From: Verrucomicrobiia bacterium
Lineage (GTDB): Bacteria > Verrucomicrobiota > Verrucomicrobiia > Verrucomicrobiales > DEV007
Length of the DNA: 40,778 nucleotides
Assembly (NCBI GenBank): GCA_020439945.1
Contig: JAGRPB010000026.1
Span: 1 to 40,778 of the forward strand
Reading direction: 5' to 3'
This document shows, in pieces, positions 14,630-22,516 of the stretch. A program made the position numbers and the translations under genes. Each line of letters opens with the position of its first letter. The stretch's first letter is position 1. Under the pieces are notes generated by a model, which worked only from the letters and a program-made list of their open reading frames with translations, had not been told where the DNA came from and did no database searches.

Positions 14630-16573
14630 CTACTCCACCACCTTCACCAGCGCCTCGCACCAGTGAGGCAGATTGAAATCGTCGCCTTTGAGCGAAACCG
14701 TCACCACCTGCACGCCGCGCCGTGTGTCTGGAGAGACCCGGCCTTTGAGGGTGAGTTCCCCCGTCGCCCTGCCCGCGATCGTCACGCTGCCCTTGGCGGG
14801 GCCGTCTGCGATCAGTTTTTTTGGGAAATGAGCCGTGGCGGTGATGGTCCGCTCGCGGGTCGAGTGGTTCATGATCCGCAACGTCAGGGTGAATTCGTCG
14901 CCGATTACCACTTCCTGGCCGTAGGGAAACAACCACGCCCACTGTTCGTCGATGGCGAAATTGGGATCGTCCCACGGGGTGAAATCGCGAATCAGTTCGA
15001 TCCGCTCCCGATAGCGGCCCTCCAGGAAATCGAGTTCCTTTTCGCTGAAGCGGAACAGGTGGGGGATGTGCTGGTTCACCAGCCAGGTGCCCTTCGGCAA
15101 ATCCTCGCGGACGATTTGGAAGCAGCGCAGGTAGCCGGTGTCCTCACGCATCAGATTCCGGTTCATCAGGCAATAGTCATCGATGCCGGAAGGCGAAAAG
15201 GAATCGCCGATGAAGAAAACGGGTTCGCCCTTCCCGTCACCCTCCCGTTTCACCAACAGTCCGCCGTGGTCGTACATCTGGCCCGGGAAAAACCGGAAGG
15301 TGAAGTCGAACTCGTGCCATTTCATGGTGTCCCCGTCCGCCACCACTTTCACCTCCTTCACCGCGTTTGCCGAAACGCCCGGCGAAAACACCGAGCCCGG
15401 ATCGGTCAGGGCCACGGCGACGTTTTCGATCGCGTAGACCGGGCAGCCGAACGCCTCCTGCGCGTCGCGTACCGCCTGGGTGTGGTCGTTGTGACGATGC
15501 GTCACCCAGATTCCTTCGATTTTGGAGACCAGGCCGCTCGTCACCGCCTCTTTCAGCGTTTCCAGCGAACGCGGGCTGCCCACATCGAGGGCGAACCCGA
15601 CCTTGTCTTTCGACACGAGCAATTTCGTGGTGCCGATGTGCTGAACCCAGTCGGGTAGATCGATGTGTTCGCAAAGCGGCATCGATTCCATTTTCGCGCC
15701 GGGTCCGAGCGCCTTGTCCGCGCAGGTCTGCATCCGTTCCTCGCCGAAATACCAGTGCAGCGCATTGGTCGAAAGGTAGTTGGCGTAGATGGCTCGCGCC
15801 CGGGAAATGGCCTCGTCGATCGTCGCCTTGGGATCTGCGATCAGGGGGCCCTGGCTGGGAATGAGAATGTCCGGTTCGCGGGCCGCGAGTTTTTCGAGGC
15901 TTTCGATCCAGGGCCCGATTCGTCCGAAGTAGCCGTGGTAGGCGCCCACCTTGGCGTCGCGAATCGCGTCCTGAAAACTGTAGAGATCGGGCACGCGGCC
16001 GCCGTCGAGGATCAGGTTTCCGGTAAAGGCGATCCGTTTTCCGTCGCGCTCGAGCAGGTAGGTGACGCCTTCGCGTGTGACGCCGGGCGTGGCCATCACC
16101 TCCACCATTTCGCCACTCATCTCGACATGATCGCCGTCTTTGACAAAACCGGACGCCATCAGCGGACGAACCGGCAGCCGGGTCACTTGCTGGTCGTAGT
16201 AATCGAATCGCTTTTCCCACCAGGCATTCCAATGCACTCGCGGTTTCAGGAAAGAGTCTTTCGCCGATTCCGGCACGAAAATCCGCGTATCGTCCGCCAA
16301 TGGCCTCGCCGAAACCGCCAGGTCGCGTCGGCAGTGCGTCAGGAAAATGGCGAACGGCGGCAACTCCCCGTCCTTGCCTTCAGCCGGTCGATAGAAGGCG
16401 AGCGAGCGATCGCCCACTTCCACCGTGACGCCATTGACCGGTTGCGCCTCCGTGAATCGTACCGATTTCGGAAGCTTTGCGGCGGATTCCTCCCCGATTC
16501 CCAGCGATGGTGAGAACGATTCAAAAAGCAGAAACAGGATGAGCCATCCCGTCAGACAATTTTTTCCCGACAT
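14630..16573 (-). CDS. Secreted protein with two metallo-beta-lactamase-fold halves, first one degenerate
   Basis: A 647-residue protein with an N-terminal hydrophobic signal (residues 8-25). Two MBL-like units are visible. In the second (about 305-520) the zinc motif is intact: HRHNDH (359-364), then a DHGG His and FFIGDS Asp, and a late His in NQHIPH. In the first (about 50-300) the layout is kept (FLTH...D..., TPG, FTGN, LIPSQGP) but the zinc ligands are lost: HCRRDL replaces HxHxDH at 80-85 and the TPGHT His is Val (TPGVT, 162-166). Residues 550-647 look like a beta-sandwich (LTLRIMNHSTRERTITA). Probably a periplasmic hydrolase with one active and one structural lobe; substrate unknown. 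Confidence 0.8.
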   Translation of the reverse strand: MSGKNCLTGWLILFLLFESFSPSLGIGEESAAKLPKSVRFTEAQPVNGVTVEVGDRSLAFYRPAEGKDGELPPFAIFLTHCRRDLAVSARPLADDTRIFVPESAKDSFLKPRVHWNAWWEKRFDYYDQQVTRLPVRPLMASGFVKDGDHVEMSGEMVEVMATPGVTREGVTYLLERDGKRIAFTGNLILDGGRVPDLYSFQDAIRDAKVGAYHGYFGRIGPWIESLEKLAAREPDILIPSQGPLIADPKATIDEAISRARAIYANYLSTNALHWYFGEERMQTCADKALGPGAKMESMPLCEHIDLPDWVQHIGTTKLLVSKDKVGFALDVGSPRSLETLKEAVTSGLVSKIEGIWVTHRHNDHTQAVRDAQEAFGCPVYAIENVAVALTDPGSVFSPGVSANAVKEVKVVADGDTMKWHEFDFTFRFFPGQMYDHGGLLVKREGDGKGEPVFFIGDSFSPSGIDDYCLMNRNLMREDTGYLRCFQIVREDLPKGTWLVNQHIPHLFRFSEKELDFLEGRYRERIELIRDFTPWDDPNFAIDEQWAWLFPYGQEVVIGDEFTLTLRIMNHSTRERTITATAHFPKKLIADGPAKGSVTIAGRATGELTLKGRVSPDTRRGVQVVTVSLKGDDFNLPHWCEALVKVVE

Positions 16574-16622
16574 GGCTTCATTTCAGGACACGCGACCGCG
16601 AATGGCAAGCGTGGAAGAGGAC

Positions 16623-17372
16623 TCACTCCGATTCTTTGGCGTTTCTTCGCCGAACTGCCAACCAGGCGACGGCGGCGAATGTGATTGCGATCAGGATTAC
16701 GGTTAGGGTCGGTCCGGAATTGGCGACGGGCGTTTGCGCTGACGCCGTCGCGGCCGGTTTCTCTTCGGCGACTGGCCGAGGAGGTTCGGGTAGGGGAATC
16801 GTCACGCTTTCGCCGGGAGCGAGATCGTGCACCTCCGGGAAGGCGCCCGGTCGCGCCACTGACAGCATGAGCCTTTTCTGGGCGTCCGCGGCGAATCCCA
16901 CGGAAAAGGGCGCCGCGTTCCCGGGATTGGGCAAGGTCACCTCAGCCAGCAGGCAACCGGGTGGCAGCTTCGTTTCCACCGGTGGTTTGCGAATCCCTTC
17001 CAACGAATCGAACCGCACCTCCGCGCCGGCGAGTGGATCGCTTTCGCCCTGGCGGAGGATGAAGGTTTTACGGAGAAAGGTTTCCGCTTCCTGCGTCAGC
17101 CGGACGATCGTCTCATCCGGCAAGCCCGCCAACCAGGTGGCGTCGACTCCCGCCGGATCGACGCCGTCGGCGACCGCGGATGGCAACTCGGGCGCGTGAA
17201 TGGAGAACTCGATCCGAATCGTCGCCGGGTCGCGCAGGTAGACCTCCACATTCTCGTAGAGCATCAGGTGCGCCCGGGCCGATCCCGCTGAAACCGCGAG
17301 CAGCGCAGCGATGATGAAGCTGCGCGCCGGGCCGGGGACAAGTTGATCGAACAGGGTCAAGTCTCCGATCAT
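16623..17372 (-). CDS. Secreted or membrane-anchored protein of unknown function
   Basis: I do not recognise the family. With ATG 17372 as start (AGAGG just upstream) it has 249 residues; GTG 17396 and TTG 17399 are alternatives. There is an N-terminal signal (SFIIAALLAVSAGSARA), a lumenal domain of about 170 residues, a Pro/Ala-rich linker (PEPPRPVAEEKPAATA) and one C-terminal membrane helix (LTVILIAITFAAVAWLAV) with a basic RRRNAKESE tail. This is a type I topology with a short cytoplasmic end. The start of the mature part, AHLMLYENVEVYLRD, recalls secreted proteins whose mature end begins with His, but no function follows from this. It is 49 nt upstream of the MBL gene and likely in the same transcript. 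Confidence 0.72.
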   Translation of the reverse strand: MIGDLTLFDQLVPGPARSFIIAALLAVSAGSARAHLMLYENVEVYLRDPATIRIEFSIHAPELPSAVADGVDPAGVDATWLAGLPDETIVRLTQEAETFLRKTFILRQGESDPLAGAEVRFDSLEGIRKPPVETKLPPGCLLAEVTLPNPGNAAPFSVGFAADAQKRLMLSVARPGAFPEVHDLAPGESVTIPLPEPPRPVAEEKPAATASAQTPVANSGPTLTVILIAITFAAVAWLAVRRRNAKESE

Positions 17373-17467
17373 ACCCTCTTGAATCGTCGGAGTCACCAAC
17401 GTGAATGGACGCCCGGGGCGGGGAATTCTCTGGACCTCGGATCGTTCCGCAGTGAAATACTCCCATC

Positions 17468-18274
17468 ATGTCTCTGGGAATCATTGGATGCGGAAAAATG
17501 GGGCGCGCCCTGCTCGGCGGGATCCTCGAAGCGGGGATTTTTCAGCCGGGAGAAGTGACGGCTTTCGACGCCTACGCTCCGGCCTTGGAATCGATCGTTG
17601 CCGATTTCGGAGTGAAGGCGGCGAACTCGAATGCCGGCGTCGTCGAACAGGCGGACACGGTGCTCCTCTGCGTGAAGCCGCAGACCTTTCCCGAAATGCT
17701 GGGCCAGATATCCGAAACGGAAGGTCGGCTCCTGATTTCGATCGCCGCCGGAATTCGCATTTCCACCATCGAAGAGTCGACCGGAGGGAGGCATCGGGTG
17801 ATTCGGGTGATGCCGAACACGCCGGCACTGGTGGGCAAGGGCGCCGCCGGATACGCCCTGGGCGGCGCGGCCACCGAGGCGGACGCGGCTCTGGCGGACT
17901 CGATTCTCTCCGCGGTGGGCTACGCGACCCGGGTTCCGGAAGATCTCCTCGATGCGGTCACGGCGGTGAGCGGCTCGGGACCGGCCTACGTGTTCCTGAT
18001 GATCGAATCGCTGGTACGCGGAGGTATCGATCAGGGGCTCGACGAAGCGACCGCGTTGGACCTGGCGGTTCACACCGTGGCCGGCGCGGCGGAACTGCTG
18101 CTCAAGACCGGCGAGAGTCCGGCGCAGCTTCGCGAAAATGTCACCAGCCCGAACGGGACCACCTTCGCGGCGTTGGAATCGTTCCGTGCCAACGACTTCG
18201 ACCGCATCGTCCGCGAGGCGGTGAAGGCGGCCCGGGATCGCTCAGTCGAATTGGGCCGACCGGCCGATGGTTGA
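17468..18274 (+). CDS. proC: Pyrroline-5-carboxylate reductase
   Basis: A 268-residue enzyme, the usual ProC length. The N-terminal Rossmann loop is GIIGCGKMG (4-12). The VIRVMPNTPALVGKG segment and the dimer-domain signature SGPAYVFLMIESL with LRENVTSPNGTT are characteristic. ProC reduces 1-pyrroline-5-carboxylate to L-proline with NAD(P)H, the last step of proline biosynthesis in the cytoplasm. The start ATG at 17468 follows a C/T-rich leader. It is followed after 48 nt by the pyrophosphorylase gene on the same strand. Confidence 0.96.
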   Translation: MSLGIIGCGKMGRALLGGILEAGIFQPGEVTAFDAYAPALESIVADFGVKAANSNAGVVEQADTVLLCVKPQTFPEMLGQISETEGRLLISIAAGIRISTIEESTGGRHRVIRVMPNTPALVGKGAAGYALGGAATEADAALADSILSAVGYATRVPEDLLDAVTAVSGSGPAYVFLMIESLVRGGIDQGLDEATALDLAVHTVAGAAELLLKTGESPAQLRENVTSPNGTTFAALESFRANDFDRIVREAVKAARDRSVELGRPADG

Positions 18275-18322
18275 GAAATCTTAACTTTCGTGAAACGGGT
18301 TTCCGGGGCATGGTTGGCGGAC

Positions 18323-19765
18323 ATGATTCATCCTCGAAACGACTTTGAAGATGCCGGCCAGGGACAGGTGTTCCGTTTTTTCGACGATCTCCCCGCCGCT
18401 CCGCAGGATGCGTTGACCCGCGAAGCGAGCGGTGTCGATCTCAGTGAGGTGAGCCGTCTCCACGAGACCCTGGTCAGGAATCCCGGTGCCGGAAACGAGG
18501 CGTTGGCGGACGAACTTCAGCCCGCCGAATTCATTCCGTTGCCGCGCAATGGCGGCGATGCGGCGCGATGGGAGGAAGCGTTCGAAACCGGCGAGGCCGC
18601 CTTGCGCGCCGGCCGGGTGGCCGCCTTCACCGTGGCGGGAGGGCAGGGGACCCGGCTCGGATTCGACGGGCCGAAGGGAACCTTTCCCGTGACGCCGATC
18701 CGGAAAGCGCCGCTGTTCCAGGTATTTGCCGAGAAGATTCGCGCCGCCTCGAATCGCTACGGCAAGCCGATGCCGTGGTACATCATGACCTCGGTGATCA
18801 ATCACGAGGAGACGGTCGATTTTTTCGAACGCCACGGCTACTTCGGCCTCGGACCGGACCGGGTGCATTTTTTCAGCCAGGGGCTCATGCCGGCCGTCGA
18901 CGAGGAAGGAAAAATCCTGCTCGCCGAGAAAGGCCGGATCGCGCTGAGTCCAGATGGTCATGGCGGTTCGCTGCGCGCGTTGGTACGCAGTGGCGCGATC
19001 GATCGGATGGAGGCCGATGGTATCGACACCATCAGCTATTTCCAGGTCGACAATCCGCTGGTCCGCTGTCTCGATCCGGCCTTCATCGGATTCCACCTGC
19101 TCGGCGAATCGGAAATGTCGAGCAAGGCGCTGCCCAAGGCCTATCCGGAGGAAAAGGTCGGCGTCTTTTGCCGAAATGGGGAAGGCAGGGACGTGGTGAT
19201 CGAGTACTCCGACATGCCGGAACGGTTGGCCACGGAGCGCGATGACGACGGACAGCTCCGTTTCCGCGCCGGAAGCATCGCCATTCACGTCTTCGATCGG
19301 GATTTCGTGAAACGACTGGGCGCCGGAGACGATCCGGATGCCGTGCTGCCGTTCCACAAGGCGCACAAGAAAGTGGCTTTTGTCGATGACGCCGGAAAGC
19401 CTGTCGAACCGGATTCCCCGAATGCGTGGAAGTTTGAAATGTTCGTGTTCGACGCGCTGCCTTTCGCGAAGAACCCCGTCATCATCGAGACCGCCCGGGA
19501 GGATGATTTCTCGCCCGTGAAGAACGCCGAGGGAGCCGATTCGCCGAAAACCTGTCGCGAAGATCAGCTCCGCCAGTTTGCCCGCTGGGCGAAGGCGGCC
19601 GGCCTCCCCGTCGAAGCCGACAAGACCGGACTGCCATCGGTGGCCTTCGAGATCACTCCCGGTTTCGCCGATACGGAGGAGCGATTCGTCGAGCGCGTCT
19701 CCGGAATGGGGAACGAAAAGCCGGTCATTGTGGATGAAGCGGTGATCGACGACCCGAATCCGTGA
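18323..19765 (+). CDS. UDP-sugar pyrophosphorylase, UDPGP type 1 (UDP-GlcNAc pyrophosphorylase-like)
   Basis: A 480-residue protein from ATG 18323 (an upstream GTG at 18290 would add 11 residues with no ribosome site). The nucleotide-binding stretch at about 105-122 reads AGGQGTRLGFDGPKGTFP, the signature of the UAP1/AGX family found mainly in eukaryotes and a few bacterial phyla. Further family segments are PWYIMTSVINHEET, FFSQGLMPAVDEEGKI, SPDGHGGSLRAL and FQVDNPLVRCLDP. These enzymes couple UTP with N-acetylglucosamine 1-phosphate or another hexose 1-phosphate. The sequence is quite unlike bacterial GlmU. Activity on GlcNAc-1-P is likely from family resemblance; other sugars are possible. 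Confidence 0.88.
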   Translation: MIHPRNDFEDAGQGQVFRFFDDLPAAPQDALTREASGVDLSEVSRLHETLVRNPGAGNEALADELQPAEFIPLPRNGGDAARWEEAFETGEAALRAGRVAAFTVAGGQGTRLGFDGPKGTFPVTPIRKAPLFQVFAEKIRAASNRYGKPMPWYIMTSVINHEETVDFFERHGYFGLGPDRVHFFSQGLMPAVDEEGKILLAEKGRIALSPDGHGGSLRALVRSGAIDRMEADGIDTISYFQVDNPLVRCLDPAFIGFHLLGESEMSSKALPKAYPEEKVGVFCRNGEGRDVVIEYSDMPERLATERDDDGQLRFRAGSIAIHVFDRDFVKRLGAGDDPDAVLPFHKAHKKVAFVDDAGKPVEPDSPNAWKFEMFVFDALPFAKNPVIIETAREDDFSPVKNAEGADSPKTCREDQLRQFARWAKAAGLPVEADKTGLPSVAFEITPGFADTEERFVERVSGMGNEKPVIVDEAVIDDPNP

Positions 19766-19776
19766 ACGGCGCGAAT

Positions 19777-19800
19777 CGGGCGAGAAGGCCCGGGATTTTT
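19777..19800 (+). terminator. Intrinsic terminator after the pyrophosphorylase gene
   Basis: CGGGC (19777-19781) and GCCCG (19788-19792) form a 5-bp GC stem with a 6-nt loop, followed at once by a run of five T (19796-19800). It begins 11 nt after the stop codon. Confidence 0.5.
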
Positions 19801-19842
19801 GTCTGGAGGCTTCGCCGTCATCTTTTACACTCCCAAATCGTC

Positions 19843-20274
19843 ATGAATCGATTACTTCCAATAATGGCCTTCGCCTTCACGGCGAGCTTGCTGATTGCCT
19901 GCCAGACCACGCCCAAGCTACCGCCGCAGACCCCGGTGCAGGTGGACTCGGTGAACGTGTTTTCCGGAGAATTCCAGGGCCGGATCGAAGCGTACGCCGA
20001 TGTGTCGGGTCACTTGGCCAACAGCGTCTCGCAGATCCAGGAACCGCGTCAGTGGCGGGAAGGCTACCGGCTTTACATCGAGATCAACGAGCAGTTGCCG
20101 GCCGGAGATGTCGCCGGAGCGACCATGATGACGCCGTTCAAACGTCGAGTGCCCATCGAGATCACCGGACTGGCGCCGGGCGTCTACATCGTGAACGTCA
20201 ACGGAGTCGAGGAACACCTGGAGATCGATGGCGCCGGATTGCGCCCGGCGGAAGATCGCGGTCAGTTTCTCTAA
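19843..20274 (+). CDS. Small lipoprotein of unknown function
   Basis: A 143-residue protein from ATG 19843. The N-terminus is a lipoprotein signal, with the lipobox LLIAC placing the lipidated Cys at 20. The mature part has a Pro/Thr-rich tether (TTPKLPPQTP) and then a beta-rich domain (VNVFSGEFQGRIEAYADVSG, RVPIEITGLAPGVYIVNVNG) of Ig-like or carboxypeptidase-regulatory look. No family is recognised. It is probably anchored to the inner or outer membrane facing the periplasm. An in-frame upstream extension lacks a signal peptide and runs through the terminator, so it was not used. Confidence 0.7.
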   Translation: MNRLLPIMAFAFTASLLIACQTTPKLPPQTPVQVDSVNVFSGEFQGRIEAYADVSGHLANSVSQIQEPRQWREGYRLYIEINEQLPAGDVAGATMMTPFKRRVPIEITGLAPGVYIVNVNGVEEHLEIDGAGLRPAEDRGQFL

Positions 20275-20380
20275 GGTTTCGCCTCATCCGACGTCTGTGA
20301 CACGGTTGGTGAACCACCAACGGCTTCCTCCCGCCTTCGAGCCGACGATAGTCATTCACCCTTTACCCCCTGAATACCCC

Positions 20381-21259
20381 ATGAAGAACCCTACCCCCCC
20401 CTTCCTCGTCGCCAGCCTTCTGACGCTGGCCGCGTCACCCGTTTTCGGCGAGAACGCCAGCACCATCTATCTCGATTTCGAGGCGAAAAAAGCGGCCGCA
20501 CTGGAAACCTACCTCGAGAAAAATCCCGAAGCCGATGATCGGATGGCGGCTGAGTCCATGCTGATCGACACCTATCAGTCACTCGATGATTCGGCAAAGG
20601 CGGCGCCGCTGCTCCGAAACAAATACAACGCCATGTCGAAAGGCGAGGATGCCGAGCTTCAGGAGCTGATTGGCGGCGTAGTCCAACCGCTCTTCCAGAT
20701 CTATCTGCAGAGCGGTGACAAGGAGAAGGCCAAGGGTTTTCTCGATACCGTCCAGAATGACTTCAAGGAGCACTCGCAAGCGTCCGGCATCATGCAGGTG
20801 CTCAGCCAGTTCGCGAGCCGTCTGGATATGCCGACCGTCGGCGACACCATGGAGATCGCCTACACGAGCATCGACGGTCATCCGGTCGACATCACCAAGA
20901 TGCAGGAGGAAGGCAAAGTGGTTCTCGTGGAATTCTGGGCGACCTGGTGTCCGCCATGTGTCGCGGAACTGCCCAACCTGATGAGCGGCTACGAGAAGTA
21001 TCATGAGAAGGGTTTCGAGATTGTCGCCATTTCCCTCGATTCGGATGACGGCACCGTGAAGGCCTTCACAGAGCAACGCGGCTTGCCGTGGCCGCAGTAT
21101 GTCAACGGCATGGGCGACGCCGGCGATATCGCCACCAAATACGGCGTGACGGGTATTCCCGCGACCTTTCTGATCGGCAAGGACGGCAAGATCGTCGCCA
21201 CAGACCTCCGGGGAGGGGATCTGGAAAAGAATCTCTCCAAACTGATCGGCGAAAGCTGA
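20381..21259 (+). CDS. Secreted TlpA-like thiol-disulfide oxidoreductase with helical N-terminal domain
   Basis: A 292-residue protein from ATG 20381 with a signal peptide (residues 1-23, ASPVFG-EN). Residues about 25-145 are helical and TPR-like (AAALETYLEKNPEADDRMAAE, EKAKGFLDTVQNDFKEHSQ). The thioredoxin-fold domain (about 150-292) has VLVEFWATWCPPCVAELP with a CPPC active site, and the cis-Pro loop GVTGIPATFLI. CPPC is usual in TlpA/ResA-type proteins that reduce or isomerise disulfides outside the cytoplasm, for instance in cytochrome c maturation. The leader is strikingly C-rich and has no Shine-Dalgarno site. A strong terminator follows 42 nt after the stop codon. Confidence 0.87.
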   Translation: MKNPTPPFLVASLLTLAASPVFGENASTIYLDFEAKKAAALETYLEKNPEADDRMAAESMLIDTYQSLDDSAKAAPLLRNKYNAMSKGEDAELQELIGGVVQPLFQIYLQSGDKEKAKGFLDTVQNDFKEHSQASGIMQVLSQFASRLDMPTVGDTMEIAYTSIDGHPVDITKMQEEGKVVLVEFWATWCPPCVAELPNLMSGYEKYHEKGFEIVAISLDSDDGTVKAFTEQRGLPWPQYVNGMGDAGDIATKYGVTGIPATFLIGKDGKIVATDLRGGDLEKNLSKLIGES

Positions 21260-21301
21260 ATCGGGCCAGTCCCCGGACGGAGTTTCCACGAAGTTTTGAT
21301 C

Positions 21302-21342
21302 CAACAGGGTTGAGTCGGCGACTCAACCCTGTTGCCTTTTTT
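21302..21342 (+). terminator. Strong intrinsic terminator, also dispersed repeat copy C
   Basis: Left arm CAACAGGGTTGAGTCG (21302-21317) and right arm CGACTCAACCCTGTTG (21319-21334) are perfectly complementary over 16 bp, around a single central G. Two C and six T follow (21337-21342). As a termination signal it is near ideal for the TlpA-like gene. The arms share the GTCGGCGAC centre and the CAACCCTGTTG end with copies A (4455-4490) and B (33743-33773). Confidence 0.85.
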
Positions 21343-21365
21343 GGAGCAAGCATCGTAAACGTCTT

Positions 21366-22121
21366 ATGATGACGCCCGAGCTCCCAACCCGGTTGGCCCA
21401 GCGCGAAGCGACTCGCGGTTCCACGCCGGTGATGTTTCAGCGGTGGAGCGAATTGCTGTTCCTGCACTGGACGTTCGAACCTGATGTCATCGCCAGGACG
21501 CTGCCGACGGGTCTGAGTCTCGATACCTTCGACGGAAAGGCGTGGATTGGTCTCGTTCCTTTTCGGATGTCGCGGATTCGGCCGCGGGGATTGCCCGCGG
21601 TGCCGTGGTTGTCGGCTTTTCCGGAAATGAATGTCAGAACCTACGTGATCGATGAAGCGGGGCGGGCCGGCGTCTGGTTCTATTCGCTCGATGCGGCGCG
21701 CTGGCTCGCGGTACACTTCGCTCGTCGCGCGTTTCAGCTACCGTATTTCCACGCCTCGATGACGGTGAGTCGCGATGCGGAATCGGGTTGGATCGATTAC
21801 CACAGCCGTCGCCATGACGGCCGCGCCGAAGCCACGTTTCGCTATCGCGGATCCGGCGAGGAGCGAGAGGCCGAACCGGGTACCTTGGAGTTTTTCCTGG
21901 TCGAGCGCTACCTGCTCCTGGCTCGAGACTCGAGACGCGGCGGATCTTTGCGGGGAGGCTATGTGGCTCATCCACCGTATCGTTTTCGAGATGCCGAGGT
22001 CGGGGCGTTCGGCGTGGAACCGTTGATTGCCGCGGGATTGCCTGAACCTGTGGGGCCTCCGGCGCATGCGGCGTATGTGGAAGGGGTCGACGTCTCCGTG
22101 TTTCCGCTCGAGCGCGGCTGA
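21366..22121 (+). CDS. DUF2071 (YqjF-like) protein
   Basis: A 251-residue protein with the features of the DUF2071/YqjF family: an early W-x-LLFLHW motif (27-35), LPTGLSLDTFDGKAWIGLVPF, then EMNVRTYV and GVWFYSLDA. The family has an acetoacetate-decarboxylase-like fold; no enzymatic role is established, and members are often near stress or sigma-factor genes. No signal peptide or membrane segment is visible. It starts 24 nt after the terminator and ends 6 nt from the convergent small membrane protein gene. Confidence 0.82.
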   Translation: MMTPELPTRLAQREATRGSTPVMFQRWSELLFLHWTFEPDVIARTLPTGLSLDTFDGKAWIGLVPFRMSRIRPRGLPAVPWLSAFPEMNVRTYVIDEAGRAGVWFYSLDAARWLAVHFARRAFQLPYFHASMTVSRDAESGWIDYHSRRHDGRAEATFRYRGSGEEREAEPGTLEFFLVERYLLLARDSRRGGSLRGGYVAHPPYRFRDAEVGAFGVEPLIAAGLPEPVGPPAHAAYVEGVDVSVFPLERG

Positions 22122-22127
22122 GTCAGG

Positions 22128-22421
22128 TTAGTTTTCCGAGCCGCTCTTTGTGGGCTCAGGAACTCGCATGAGAAAAACGATGGCGAGAAGGCCGACGGGG
22201 AAAGCAGCCGAGGCGACCGTCATCGCAATCAGTGGCATGACGGCATCGTAGGCGGAGGGCAAGGTCGAATCCACCGAGTTCGGACTCTGTTGCTGGAGAA
22301 TCCAGCGCGACATCACCAACAGGGAAACCGCGAAGAGTATCACGGAACCAATGGCGACCAGCCGGGCAAGGATTCGGTATCGCCCGGGTCGCGAGAGGTT
22401 CGGTGGAATGGCTTCTTTCAC
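22128..22421 (-). CDS. Small two-helix membrane protein
   Basis: A 97-residue protein with two predicted membrane helices, at about 18-40 (ILARLVAIGSVILFAVSLLV) and 63-87 (PLIAMTVASAAFPVGLLAIVF), a basic N-terminus and a short polar tail. Family unknown. It starts at ATG 22421, divergent from the sulfatase with 95 bp between start codons. Base composition and codon use look like those of its neighbours. Confidence 0.6.
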   Translation of the reverse strand: MKEAIPPNLSRPGRYRILARLVAIGSVILFAVSLLVMSRWILQQQSPNSVDSTLPSAYDAVMPLIAMTVASAAFPVGLLAIVFLMRVPEPTKSGSEN

Positions 22422-22516
22422 TGTCGACTGTCACAAGGTCCGGGAAGGAAGGTCGTGGGTCAACGGCACGTGAATCGGCGCTTTCTTCCGGGATGTTTTT
22501 CCCCCAGTCTGGGACG

